Assembly (NCBI GenBank): GCA_018335615.1
Contig: JAGXRS010000295.1
Span: 1-17,440, forward strand
DNA from: Hydrogenophaga sp.
GTDB taxonomy: Bacteria; Pseudomonadota; Gammaproteobacteria; Burkholderiales; Burkholderiaceae_C
Length of the DNA: 17,440 bases
Reading direction: 5' to 3'
A program made the position numbers and the translations under genes. Below the pieces are notes generated by a model. That model was not told the origin of the DNA. It worked only from the letters and a program-made list of their open reading frames with translations, and did no database searches. Positions within the stretch are counted from its first letter, which is position 1; every line of letters begins with the position of its first letter. Positions 5,237 through 13,484 of the stretch are shown piece after piece.

Positions 5237-7999
5237 GTGCCATTCAACTCTCGCCACAAACCCTCCCTCACCACACCGGCCCCGACAAGAGGGATGGGTT
5301 CGCGCGGCGTTTCCCGGATTCACGCCATCGCCGCGGCGGCGGTTCTGAGCACGGCCTTGTTTCAAGCTGGCGACGCACAGGCCCTGGCGCTGGGCCGCAT
5401 CGTCGTGCAATCGGCGCTGGGAGAGCCCCTGAGGGCCGAAATAGACGTACCCGACATCACCCCTGAAGAAGCGGCCAGTCTGCGTGTGGGCTTGGCGTCT
5501 GGCGACGCGTTTCGCGCTGCCGGAATGGACTTCAATCCGGCCCTCGCCAGTCTGCAGGTCAGCCTGCAACGGCGTCCCGATGGCCGGGCCTACCTGCGCT
5601 TGACGAGTCCGCGGGCGGTCACCGAGCCCTTCGTGGACCTCATCGTTGAAGCCAACTGGGCCGCAGGGCGGATCGTGCGCGATTACACGCTGCTGTTCGA
5701 CCCGCCCAACCTGCGCGCAGGCACCCCGGTGGCACCTCTTCCCCCGGTGATGACGCCAGCGGCGCCCGCTGTCCCCGCACCGCCCCTGGCCCAGCCGAGC
5801 GCTCCGGCACCGTCACTGTCCGCGCTGCCTCCCGTATCGGCGCCGCCTCGTGCAGCACCGCCCGTGGCGAGCCGGCCGGTGACGCCACCCGGCAACGCCA
5901 CGGAGACGGCGCAGGTACGCGTGCGACCGGGCGACACCGCCGGACGCATTGCCGAGACCCACCGCACCGCCAACGTGTCGCTCGACCAGATGTTGGTTGC
6001 CCTCTTGCGCGGCAATCCGGGTGCCTTCATCGGCGGCAACGTCAACCGCATCAAAGCCGGCTCGGTGCTGGATTTGCCCAGTGAGGCCGAAGCCGGCTCG
6101 GTGAACCCGGGCGACGCCCGCCAGATGATCGCCGCGCAGAGCCGTGATTTCAACGAATTCCGCCGACGCCTGGCCGGCTCGGTGCCCGCAGCAGCCGTTG
6201 CCGCAGCGGACCGACAGGCCAGCGGACGCGTGCAGGCCGAAGTGGACGACCGCAACCCGGTGGCGCCCGCACAGGACAAGCTCACCCTATCCAAAGGAGC
6301 CGTGGCAACGCCCTCGGCCGCTGAAGAAAGGATTGCGCAGGAACGCCAGGCCCGTGAAGCTTCGACGCGGGTGGCCGAACTTTCGCGCAACATCGACGAG
6401 CTCGCCAGGCTCGGCAACAACACAGCGCCAGGCGCTGTGGCACCCGGCGCTGCGGGCACGCCTGCCGCCGCGTCGCCGGCGGTGCCTGCGATACCGGCCA
6501 CCACCATGGCTGCGGCGGCGCCCCCCCCTGCGTCCAGCCCCGAGGCGGCTGCTCCGGTGACGGCCTCGCCTGGCAATCCCGCCGTGGAAACCACCGACAT
6601 GGCGACCCCACCGGCGCCTGCCCCCTCGGCCGACCCTGAGCCAGCGCCGCCCCCCGTCGCGGCACCGGCATCGCCACCGGCCGTGCCACCTGCAGCAGCC
6701 CCGCAGGATGAGCCGTCGTTCATCAGCAGCCTGGCCGAGAACCCCTTGGTCCTGCCGGGTGTGGCGGCCCTGCTGGCCCTGCTCGGCGGTCTGGCTGTGT
6801 ACCGCCTGCGTCAACGCAAGCAGGCAGTCGGCGTGGACAGCTCGTTCCTGGAGAGCCGCCTGCAGCCAGACTCCTTCTTCGGCTCCAGTGGCGGGCAGCG
6901 CATCGACACCGCCGAGACGGGTGCGTCGGGCTCCTCCATGGTCTATTCGCCCAGCCAGCTCGATGCGGCCGGTGATGTTGACCCGGTGGCCGAAGCCGAC
7001 GTTTACCTGGCCTACGGTCGCGACCTGCAGGCCGAAGAGATTCTCAAAGAAGCCATGCGCGGCACACCCACGCGCGTGGCGATTCACAACAAGCTGCTGG
7101 AAATCTACGCCAAACGGCGTGACGCCAAGGCATTCGAAGTCGTTGCCATCGAGGCCTACGCGCTGACGCTGGGCCAAGGCCCGGAATGGGAACGGGCCTG
7201 CGAGCTGGGACGCGAACTGGACCCCGCCAATCCGCTGTACCAGCCCGGCGGAGCGCCCAGCCCGAAGGGCGGGATGGTCTCTGCTGCGGCAGGCGGCGCC
7301 ATGGTCACCATGCCTTTCGGCAACAGCACGCTGAACCCACCCGACGAGAACGAAGCGCAGGACGACAGCGTCGAGCTGGATCTGGACTTCTCTCTCGACG
7401 AACTCCCGGCATCCGCTCCGCTGGCCACCGAGCCCCTCGCCGACCAGGCAGCCGGTGGTGTGACATCGGAACTGGACCAGCTGGACCAGCTGGACAGCCA
7501 CGAAGCGCTGGACCCGAAGGCGGTATCGCGCGGCGATGGTGACCCGATGTTGATGGACTTCGATCTGGACTTTCTGTCCGAACCGGGCGCGCTGGTCGCC
7601 AGCGAGCCAGCACCTGCAACGCACGGCACCGATCGGGAGCCACTGCGCTTCGATCCGCAGGAGGAGTTGTCGGACTTCGGACTGGACGAATTGCAGGCCG
7701 AGTTGGCTGGCAGCGAATCCCTGCCGTTGCCAGGTGCGACGAGCCCCACCGATGCCGAGATGCTGACCTTCGACCTGAACGACCTCAACCTGGACCTCGA
7801 CCCGGAACTGTCGACGGCCGAGGCCGAGGGCGCGATGCCTGCCGAAGAGAGTCCTCTGGACACCAAGCTCTCGCTGGCCGAGGAGTTCCGGGCCATTGGC
7901 GACCTGGAGGGTGCCCGTTCTCTGGCCGAAGAAGTGCTCGCCGAAGCCACCGGCACGCTGCGGACCAAGGCTCGGACTTTCCTGGCGGACCTCGCCTGA
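5237..7999 (+). CDS. fimV: FimV-family polar hub / pilus assembly protein
   Basis: FimV proteins organise the cell pole and support type IV pilus assembly and twitching in Pseudomonas and relatives. The 920-residue product has a signal-like segment (about residues 27-49, cleavage likely after AQA). The conserved FimV N-terminal domain (LALGRIVVQSALGEPLRAEI onward, to about 158) follows, then a Pro/Ala linker and a LysM-like peptidoglycan-binding region (about 226-281). A short charged helical stretch lies at 362-393, followed by a second Pro/Ala linker. Then come one membrane helix (about 503-524), a TPR-like cytoplasmic part (584-665), an acidic region and the FimV C-terminal motif (about 872-920). 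The GTG start at 5237 has GAGG five bases upstream; ATG 5294 is the alternative and would give a more ordinary signal peptide. Position between asd and truA is conserved in pseudomonads too. Confidence 0.93.
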   Translation: MPFNSRHKPSLTTPAPTRGMGSRGVSRIHAIAAAAVLSTALFQAGDAQALALGRIVVQSALGEPLRAEIDVPDITPEEAASLRVGLASGDAFRAAGMDFNPALASLQVSLQRRPDGRAYLRLTSPRAVTEPFVDLIVEANWAAGRIVRDYTLLFDPPNLRAGTPVAPLPPVMTPAAPAVPAPPLAQPSAPAPSLSALPPVSAPPRAAPPVASRPVTPPGNATETAQVRVRPGDTAGRIAETHRTANVSLDQMLVALLRGNPGAFIGGNVNRIKAGSVLDLPSEAEAGSVNPGDARQMIAAQSRDFNEFRRRLAGSVPAAAVAAADRQASGRVQAEVDDRNPVAPAQDKLTLSKGAVATPSAAEERIAQERQAREASTRVAELSRNIDELARLGNNTAPGAVAPGAAGTPAAASPAVPAIPATTMAAAAPPPASSPEAAAPVTASPGNPAVETTDMATPPAPAPSADPEPAPPPVAAPASPPAVPPAAAPQDEPSFISSLAENPLVLPGVAALLALLGGLAVYRLRQRKQAVGVDSSFLESRLQPDSFFGSSGGQRIDTAETGASGSSMVYSPSQLDAAGDVDPVAEADVYLAYGRDLQAEEILKEAMRGTPTRVAIHNKLLEIYAKRRDAKAFEVVAIEAYALTLGQGPEWERACELGRELDPANPLYQPGGAPSPKGGMVSAAAGGAMVTMPFGNSTLNPPDENEAQDDSVELDLDFSLDELPASAPLATEPLADQAAGGVTSELDQLDQLDSHEALDPKAVSRGDGDPMLMDFDLDFLSEPGALVASEPAPATHGTDREPLRFDPQEELSDFGLDELQAELAGSESLPLPGATSPTDAEMLTFDLNDLNLDLDPELSTAEAEGAMPAEESPLDTKLSLAEEFRAIGDLEGARSLAEEVLAEATGTLRTKARTFLADLA
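7472..7495 (+). repeat. In-frame 9-base tandem repeat in fimV
   Basis: CTGGACCAG occurs twice in tandem and is followed by a partial third copy, CTGGAC, encoding LDQLDQLD. It lies in the acidic, low-complexity cytoplasmic part of FimV. Gain or loss of units would keep the reading frame. Confidence 0.7.
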
Positions 8000-8025
8000 C
8001 CGCAGCCAGTCTCGGGACACCGTTC

Positions 8026-8865
8026 TTGCCCAGCCCTTCTTCCGAACGACCGCCATCGCCCGATACCGCGGCACCAGGTCAGCGCGTGGCCTTGGGCGTG
8101 AGCTACAACGGCTCGGCCTACGACGGTTGGCAGAGCCAGCCCAGCGGGCGCACGGTGCAGGACCACCTGGACCGCGCGCTGAGCCGTTTCGTCGCCCAGA
8201 CCTCCATCAGGACACTCTGCGCAGGGCGTACCGATGCCGGGGTGCACGGTCTGATGCAAGTGGTGCACTTCGACAGCCCGGTGGTGCGCCCCGACAGCGC
8301 CTGGGTGCGCGGCACCAACAGCTTCCTGCCCGCTGACATTGCCGTGCAATGGGCCCGGCAGGTGCCCCCCGGTTTCCACGCCCGAGCCAGCGCACGCGTG
8401 CGCCGCTATGCCTATGTGCTGCTGGAGTCACCGGTGCGCCCGAGCGTGGACGCCGCGCGTGTGGGCTGGGTGTTTCGCCCGCTCCATCTCGACGCCATGC
8501 AGGCTGCCGCAGCGTACCTGATGGGGGAACACGACTTCACGTCGTTCAGGGCCTCGCAATGCCAGGCGCACACGCCTGTGAAAGACTTGCGACGCATCGA
8601 CATCACGCGCCGGGGTGCCTACTGGCGCTTCGAGTTCGAAGCCAATGCCTTCCTGCACCACATGATCCGCAACATCATGGGTTGTCTGATTGCGGTGGGC
8701 ACCGGGAGCAAGCCCCCGAGCTGGATGGCCGACGTACTGCAGGCACGCAGCCGGGACGTCGCGGCCCCCACCTTCTCCCCGGACGGCTTGTACTTTCTCG
8801 GGCCGCTGTACGATCCGTCGCTGGATCTTCCCACGCGCACGCCCGCCTTCGACTGGTTGCCGTAG
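8026..8865 (+). CDS. truA: tRNA pseudouridine(38-40) synthase TruA
   Basis: TruA converts uridines 38-40 of the tRNA anticodon arm to pseudouridine. The catalytic aspartate is Asp70 in CAGRTDAGVHG. The family's N-terminal block ALGVSYNGSAYDGWQ (22-36) and the C-terminal EANAFLHHMIRNIMG motif are intact. With the TTG start at 8026 the product has 279 residues and a Pro/Ser-rich 20-residue extension; GGGA at 8014-8017 could be its ribosome site. GTG at 8086 would give 259 residues beginning right at the conserved VALGVSYNG, closer to the usual TruA N-terminus. Which start is used is open. It lies 26 bases after fimV, probably in the same transcript. Confidence 0.95.
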   Translation: MPSPSSERPPSPDTAAPGQRVALGVSYNGSAYDGWQSQPSGRTVQDHLDRALSRFVAQTSIRTLCAGRTDAGVHGLMQVVHFDSPVVRPDSAWVRGTNSFLPADIAVQWARQVPPGFHARASARVRRYAYVLLESPVRPSVDAARVGWVFRPLHLDAMQAAAAYLMGEHDFTSFRASQCQAHTPVKDLRRIDITRRGAYWRFEFEANAFLHHMIRNIMGCLIAVGTGSKPPSWMADVLQARSRDVAAPTFSPDGLYFLGPLYDPSLDLPTRTPAFDWLP

Positions 8866-8903
8866 GCCACCACCCCCGCGCCGGGACGACACGGTGCGCA
8901 CCC

Positions 8904-8920
8904 CAACGCTGTCGGCGTTG
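8904..8920 (+). other. Small hairpin in the truA-trpF gap
   Basis: CAACGC (8904-8909) and GCGTTG (8915-8920) form a perfect six-base stem with a five-base loop in the 111-base gap. No T-tract follows, so it is not a clear terminator. No Trp-rich leader ORF or convincing promoter is visible in this gap. Confidence 0.3.
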
Positions 8921-8976
8921 CCCCAAGGGCCCGGTGAAATCGACTGCACGACGCCCTTGAACCACCCCTTTTACGT

Positions 8977-9660
8977 ATGAGCAGCACCCACCGGACCCGA
9001 ATCAAAATCTGTGGCCTGACCCGCGAGGCCGACGTGGACGCCGCCGTGCGGGCGGGCGCCGATGCCATCGGCTTGGTGCTGTACCCGCGCAGCCCGCGGT
9101 TTGTCACGCCAGAGCGGGCAGCCGAGCTGGCACGCCGGCTGCCCCCCTTCGTCACACCGGTGCTGCTCTTCGTCAACGCGACACCGGCCGAGCTGCGGCG
9201 AGGCCTGGATGCGCTACCACATGCGTTGCTGCAGTTCCATGGCGACGAGACGCTGGCCGATTGCCAGGCAACGGGTCGCCCGTTCATCCGCGCCGCCCGC
9301 ATTCCCCCCGGCCCGGCGGGCGCCGGCTTCGATCTCCTAAAATACGCGCAAGACTTCGTCTCCGCCCAGGCTGTTCTGTTGGACGCCCATGTGGACGGCT
9401 ATGGCGGCGGCGGTCAATCCTTCGACTGGACAGCATTCAATTGGTCACATCCACTTCTAAACGCCAGCTCTCGCCTCGTTTTGTCTGGTGGACTCACGCC
9501 TGCAAACGTGACCGATGGCATTCGCCGCGTACGGCCCTGGGCCGTTGACGTGAGTTCCGGGGTTGAGGCCAGCAAAGGCATCAAGGACCCGGACAAGATG
9601 CACGCCTTCGCCGCTGCCGTCCGGGCAGCCGATGCGCAACCGATGGACCGCTCCGCCTGA
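8977..9660 (+). CDS. trpF: Phosphoribosylanthranilate isomerase
   Basis: TrpF isomerises N-(5-phosphoribosyl)anthranilate in tryptophan synthesis. The 227-residue monofunctional TIM-barrel protein has the catalytic base Cys12 in RIKICGLT and the catalytic acid Asp136 in LLDAHVDG. The phosphate-binding segments LSGGLTPANV and VDVSSGVE are also present. The ATG at 8977 is the only suitable start before the conserved strand, but there is no clear ribosome site (CCTTTTACGT precedes it). It heads a trpF-trpB-trpA group; other trp genes are not in the window. A stretch around 9330-9490 uses codons that are uncommon in the neighbouring genes (CTA, TCA, CAT, CCA, CTT, TCT, GTT) and is less GC-rich. 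Confidence 0.96.
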   Translation: MSSTHRTRIKICGLTREADVDAAVRAGADAIGLVLYPRSPRFVTPERAAELARRLPPFVTPVLLFVNATPAELRRGLDALPHALLQFHGDETLADCQATGRPFIRAARIPPGPAGAGFDLLKYAQDFVSAQAVLLDAHVDGYGGGGQSFDWTAFNWSHPLLNASSRLVLSGGLTPANVTDGIRRVRPWAVDVSSGVEASKGIKDPDKMHAFAAAVRAADAQPMDRSA

Positions 9661-9703
9661 ATTCCCCGCCGGGGACTGCCGGGGCACACCGACCCGAGAC
9701 CCC

Positions 9704-10993
9704 ATGGACCACTACCAGCAACCCGACATCCGCGGCCACTTCGGCATCTACGGCGGCAGTTTCGTGAGCGAAACGCTCACCCACGCCATCAACGAGCTGA
9801 AGGCCGCTTACGCGAAGTACCAGCACGACCCGGACTTCCTGGCCGAATTCAGGAGCGAACTCGCCCACTTCGTGGGCCGGCCCTCGCCGGTCTACCACGC
9901 CGCCCGCATGAGCCGCGAGACCGGCGGCGCCCAGATCTTCCTCAAGCGCGAAGACCTGAACCACACCGGCGCGCACAAGATCAACAACACCATCGGCCAG
10001 GCCATGCTCGCCCGGCGCATGGGCAAGCCGCGCATCATTGCCGAGACCGGTGCCGGCCAGCACGGCGTGGCCACCGCCACCATCTGCGCGCGCTACGGCC
10101 TGGAATGTGTCGTCTACATGGGTAGCGAAGACGTCAAGCGCCAGAGCCCCAACGTCTACCGCATGAAGCTGCTCGGCGCCACCGTGGTGCCCGTGGAAAG
10201 CGGCAGCAAGACGCTGAAGGACGCGCTCAACGAGGCCATGCGCGACTGGGTGGCCAACGTGGACAACACCTTCTACATCATCGGCACCGTGGCCGGCCCA
10301 CATCCCTACCCCATGATGGTGCGCGACTTCCAGAGCGTAATCGGCGAGGAATGCCTGGTGCAGATGCCCGAGATGCTGGCGTCGGCCGGCTGCGCCAGCC
10401 CGCAGCCCGACGCCGTGGTGGCCTGCGTGGGCGGCGGCAGCAACGCCATGGGCATCTTCTACCCCTACATCAACCACGCGGCCACGCGCCTGATCGGCGT
10501 GGAAGCGGCCGGCGAAGGCATGGAGAGCGGCAAGCACTCGGCTTCGCTACAGAAGGGCAGCCCGGGCGTGCTGCACGGCAACCGCACCTATGTGCTGCAG
10601 GACGACAACGGCCAGGTCACCGAAACCCACAGCGTGAGCGCCGGCCTGGACTACCCCGGCGTCGGCCCGGAACACGCCTTCCTCAAGGACATCGGCCGCG
10701 CCGAGTACGTGGGCATCACCGACGCCGAGGCGCTGGAGGCCTTCCACTACCTCTGCCGCACCGAAGGCATCATTCCCGCACTGGAATCCAGCCACGCCAT
10801 TGCCTACGCCATGAAGATGGCCAAAACCATGCGCGCGGACCAGTCGATCCTGGTCAACCTGTCCGGCCGCGGCGACAAGGACATCGGCACCGTGGCCGAC
10901 CTGTCGCAGGCCGACTTCTACTGCCGACCGAGCTGCCGCGGGCAGTCGGTCAAGGGCGGCGCCGATACCTCCACCATCGCATTCCCAAAATGA
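9704..10993 (+). CDS. trpB: Tryptophan synthase beta chain
   Basis: TrpB is the PLP enzyme that joins indole and serine to make tryptophan, working in an alpha2-beta2 complex with TrpA. The PLP-binding Lys92 lies in NHTGAHKINN, the catalytic Glu114 in IAETGAGQHG, and the PLP phosphate loop GGGSNA at 243-248. The 429-residue product is longer than the roughly 400 residues of enteric TrpB, mainly through a C-terminal tail after SGRGDKDIGTVADLSQ that includes the pair YCRPSC. The start at 9704 fits the conserved YGGSFVSETL region; the extension to 9563 would overlap trpF. The TGA stop overlaps the trpA ATG as ATGA, implying translational coupling and balanced subunit output. Confidence 0.97.
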   Translation: MDHYQQPDIRGHFGIYGGSFVSETLTHAINELKAAYAKYQHDPDFLAEFRSELAHFVGRPSPVYHAARMSRETGGAQIFLKREDLNHTGAHKINNTIGQAMLARRMGKPRIIAETGAGQHGVATATICARYGLECVVYMGSEDVKRQSPNVYRMKLLGATVVPVESGSKTLKDALNEAMRDWVANVDNTFYIIGTVAGPHPYPMMVRDFQSVIGEECLVQMPEMLASAGCASPQPDAVVACVGGGSNAMGIFYPYINHAATRLIGVEAAGEGMESGKHSASLQKGSPGVLHGNRTYVLQDDNGQVTETHSVSAGLDYPGVGPEHAFLKDIGRAEYVGITDAEALEAFHYLCRTEGIIPALESSHAIAYAMKMAKTMRADQSILVNLSGRGDKDIGTVADLSQADFYCRPSCRGQSVKGGADTSTIAFPK

Positions 10994-11799
10994 GCCGCAT
11001 CGACACCGCCCTGAGCGCGCTGAAAGCCCAGAACCGCAAGGCCCTGATCCCCTTCGTCACCGCCGGCTTCCCCTATGCCGACATCACGCCCGAACTGATG
11101 CACGGCATGGTCGAGGCTGGGGCCGACGTGATCGAACTCGGCGTGCCGTTCTCCGACCCGTCGGCGGACGGCCCGGTGATCCAGAAGGCTGGCGACCGCG
11201 CGCTGGCCTTCGGTATCGGCCTGGTGCAAATCTTGGCCATGGTGAAAACCTTTCGCGAACGCAACACCAGCACCCCGGTGGTGCTGATGGGCTACGCCAA
11301 CCCGGTGGAGCGCTACGACCAGAAACACGGCGACGGCGCCTTCGTGCGCGACGCCAGTGCGGCCGGCGTGGATGGCGTGCTGATCGTCGACTACCCACCC
11401 GAGGAATGCGAGGCCTTCGCCGCCGCGCTGCGCGCGCACCAGATGGACCTGATCTTCCTGCTGGCACCCACCTCCACCGACGAGCGCATGGCGCAGGTGG
11501 CGCGCGTGGCCAGCGGCTATGTGTACTACGTGTCGCTCAAGGGCGTCACCGGCGCCGGCACGCTGGACGTGGGGCAGGTCGAGGCCATGCTGCCAAGGAT
11601 CCGGGCCCATGTGAACGTGCCGGTGGGCGTGGGCTTCGGCATCCGCGATCCCGAAACCGCGCGCGCCATCGGTCGCACGGCGGATGCGGTGGTGATCGGC
11701 AGCAAGATCATCCAGCTGATCGAGAACGCGCCACGCGAACAGGTGGTCGGCATCGCCGCCGACTTCCTGCGCTCCATCCGGCAGGCGCTGGACACCTGA
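10990..11799 (+). CDS. trpA: Tryptophan synthase alpha chain
   Basis: TrpA cleaves indole-3-glycerol phosphate to indole, which is channelled to TrpB. The 269-residue TIM barrel shows the catalytic pair Glu49 (IELGVPFSDP) and Asp60 (SADGPVIQ) at exactly the positions known from Salmonella TrpA. It also has the flexible-loop and phosphate-binding motifs SLKGVTGAG and GVGFGIRDPE. The ATG at 10990 overlaps the trpB stop by four bases. The in-frame reading further upstream runs through trpB in another frame and is not used. Confidence 0.97.
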   Translation: MSRIDTALSALKAQNRKALIPFVTAGFPYADITPELMHGMVEAGADVIELGVPFSDPSADGPVIQKAGDRALAFGIGLVQILAMVKTFRERNTSTPVVLMGYANPVERYDQKHGDGAFVRDASAAGVDGVLIVDYPPEECEAFAAALRAHQMDLIFLLAPTSTDERMAQVARVASGYVYYVSLKGVTGAGTLDVGQVEAMLPRIRAHVNVPVGVGFGIRDPETARAIGRTADAVVIGSKIIQLIENAPREQVVGIAADFLRSIRQALDT

Positions 11800-11805
11800 C
11801 CTCAC

Positions 11806-11841
11806 GGGCCGCGCCCGGGCACCCGACCCGGACGCCGGCCC
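11806..11841 (+). terminator. Stem-loop after trpA
   Basis: GGGCCG (11806-11811) pairs with CGGCCC (11836-11841) and CCGGG (11815-11819) with CCCGG (11827-11831). It starts six bases after the trpA stop. There is no T-tract, so termination would be inefficient or need a factor, and accD may receive read-through. Confidence 0.4.
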
Positions 11842-11865
11842 TGCTGCGCCGTGCGCGGTGCATGG

Positions 11866-11871
11866 TTTAAT
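11866..11871 (+). promoter_or_regulatory. Candidate -10 box for accD
   Basis: TTTAAT matches five of six positions of the sigma70 -10 consensus and stands out in a GC-rich gap. A matching -35 at 16-18 bases is poor (GCTGCG region). Transcription would begin near 11878, leaving a leader of about 45 bases with a strong ribosome site before accD. Confidence 0.4.
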
Positions 11872-11924
11872 TCGCAGACATGGCCGGGCTTGAACCGACC
11901 GGCACCCGCAAGGAGAAATTGACG

Positions 11925-12803
11925 ATGTCCTGGCTTGAAAAGCTGCTTCCGCCGAAGATCACCCACACCGACCCGACCGAGCGCCGCAGCGTCCCCGAAG
12001 GCCTGTGGATCAAATGCCCCAGCTGTGAGGCGGTGCTCTACAAGAACGACCTGGAAAAGAACCAGAACGTCTGCCCGCACTGCAGCCACCACCACCGCAT
12101 CGGCGCCCGCGCGCGGCTCAACGCCTTCCTCGACGCCGAAGGCCGCTACGAAATCGCCCAGGAAGTGCTGCCGGTCGATGCACTGAAGTTCAAGGACAGC
12201 CGCAAGTACCCCGAGCGCCTCAAAGAAGCGCTGGAGAACACCGGCGAGACCGACGCGCTGATCGTCATGGGCGGCGCCGTGCAGAGCATCAGCCTGGTGG
12301 CGGTGTGCTTCGAATTCGATTTCATGGGCGGCTCCATGGGTTCGGTGGTCGGCGAGCGCTTTGTGCGCGGTGTCGAGGAAGCCATTGCCCAGAAGGTGCC
12401 CTTCGTCTGTTTCACCGCCACCGGCGGCGCGCGCATGCAGGAGGGCCTGCTGTCGCTCATGCAGATGGCCAAGACCAATGCCGCCCTGACCCGCCTGGCC
12501 AAGAAGGGCCTGCCCTACATCAGCGTGCTGACCGACCCGACCATGGGCGGTGTGAGCGCCGGCTTTGCCTTCGTGGGTGACGTGGTGATCGCCGAACCCA
12601 AGGCCCTGATCGGCTTTGCCGGTCCGCGCGTGATCGAGAACACGGTGCGCGTGAAGCTGCCCGAGGGCTTCCAGCGCGCCGAATTCCTGCAGACCAAGGG
12701 CGCGGTGGACTTCATCTGCGACCGCCGCGAACTGCGCTCCACCGTGGCCAATGTGCTGGCCATGCTGCAGCGCCAGAGCGCCGACGCGGTGGCCGCCGAT
12801 TGA
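11925..12803 (+). CDS. accD: Acetyl-CoA carboxylase carboxyltransferase subunit beta
   Basis: AccD with AccA transfers the carboxyl group from biotin to acetyl-CoA, giving malonyl-CoA for fatty-acid synthesis. The 292-residue product has the N-terminal four-cysteine zinc ribbon, CPSC at 31-34 and CPHC at 50-53. The carboxyltransferase fold carries the motifs GGSMGSVVGERF, GGARMQEGLLSLMQMAKT and GGVSAGFAFVGD. The start MSWLEKLLPPK at 11925 is supported by AAGGAG nine bases upstream, the best ribosome site in the window; ATG 11880 is rejected as it adds 15 unconserved residues. The stop overlaps the TTG start of the next gene. Confidence 0.97.
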   Translation: MSWLEKLLPPKITHTDPTERRSVPEGLWIKCPSCEAVLYKNDLEKNQNVCPHCSHHHRIGARARLNAFLDAEGRYEIAQEVLPVDALKFKDSRKYPERLKEALENTGETDALIVMGGAVQSISLVAVCFEFDFMGGSMGSVVGERFVRGVEEAIAQKVPFVCFTATGGARMQEGLLSLMQMAKTNAALTRLAKKGLPYISVLTDPTMGGVSAGFAFVGDVVIAEPKALIGFAGPRVIENTVRVKLPEGFQRAEFLQTKGAVDFICDRRELRSTVANVLAMLQRQSADAVAAD

Positions 12804-13480
12804 GCAGCGAACCTGCGGCCGGTCCGCTCACGCTGACCCAGCTGCCCCTGTTCCCGCTGCAGACCGTCCTTTTCCCAGGCGGTTTGCTGCCCCTGCGCAT
12901 CTTTGAAGTGCGCTACTTGGACATGATCGGGCGCTGCCACAAGGTGGGCGCTCCGTTCGGCGTGGTGTGCCTCTCGGAGGGCGCCGAGGTGCGCCGGCGC
13001 GACCCCGGGGCGCCAGCCAATGGCGACGGTTTTGCGCGCGAGGTGTTCCACGCCACCGGCACGCTGGCGCAGATCGACCACCTGGAGCGCCCGCAGTCCG
13101 GCCTCATGGTGATCCGCTGCCGCGGCCTGCAACGCTTCCAGATCACGCGGCGCCAGCAGCTGCGGCACGGCCTTTGGGTGGGCGACGTGACGCTGACCGC
13201 ACCCGATACGGTGGTACCGGTCCCCGAACATCTGGTGAACGCTCGCGACGCGCTGCAGCGCCTGCTGCAGACCCTGCGGACCCAGAACCCGGCCGCCCTG
13301 GCCGATCTGCCCATGCAACCGCCCTACCAGTGGGACAACAGCGGCTGGGTGGCCAACCGCTGGGCCGAACTGCTACCGGCCCCGGCCGAGCTGAAGCAGC
13401 GGCTGATGTCGCTCGACAATCCCCTGGTGCGCCTGGAGCTGGTGAGCGACCTGCTGGAGCGTCTCGGCCTGGAAGGCTGA
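12800..13480 (+). CDS. Stand-alone LON substrate-binding-domain protein
   Basis: A 226-residue protein made of the N-terminal substrate-recognition domain of Lon, without the AAA+ ATPase or protease parts. The signature is LPLFPLQTVLFPGGLLPLRI (residues 15-34) followed by FEVRYLDM; GVVCLSEG and the strand GLMVIRCRGLQRF fit the beta-rich fold, and the last 80 residues are helical. Such small proteins occur widely in proteobacteria and their role is poorly known. The TTG start at 12800 overlaps the accD stop (TTGA), pointing to translational coupling. Where I recall folC following accD in gamma-proteobacteria, this gene stands here. Confidence 0.85.
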   Translation: MSSEPAAGPLTLTQLPLFPLQTVLFPGGLLPLRIFEVRYLDMIGRCHKVGAPFGVVCLSEGAEVRRRDPGAPANGDGFAREVFHATGTLAQIDHLERPQSGLMVIRCRGLQRFQITRRQQLRHGLWVGDVTLTAPDTVVPVPEHLVNARDALQRLLQTLRTQNPAALADLPMQPPYQWDNSGWVANRWAELLPAPAELKQRLMSLDNPLVRLELVSDLLERLGLEG

Positions 13481-13484
13481 CCCA

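Noticed and set aside
6287..8074. 595-codon open frame on the minus strand opposite fimV
   Set aside because: Its sequence is low-complexity, rich in Arg, Gly and Val, with no recognisable domain, and fimV on the other strand is clearly real. High GC makes long antisense frames common.
8866..8976. A trp leader peptide before trpF
   Set aside because: No short ORF with tandem Trp (TGG) codons and no terminator with T-tract is present.
9338..9343. TAAAAT inside trpF as an internal promoter
   Set aside because: The region 16-18 bases upstream is GC-only with no -35 likeness, so it is probably just coding sequence.
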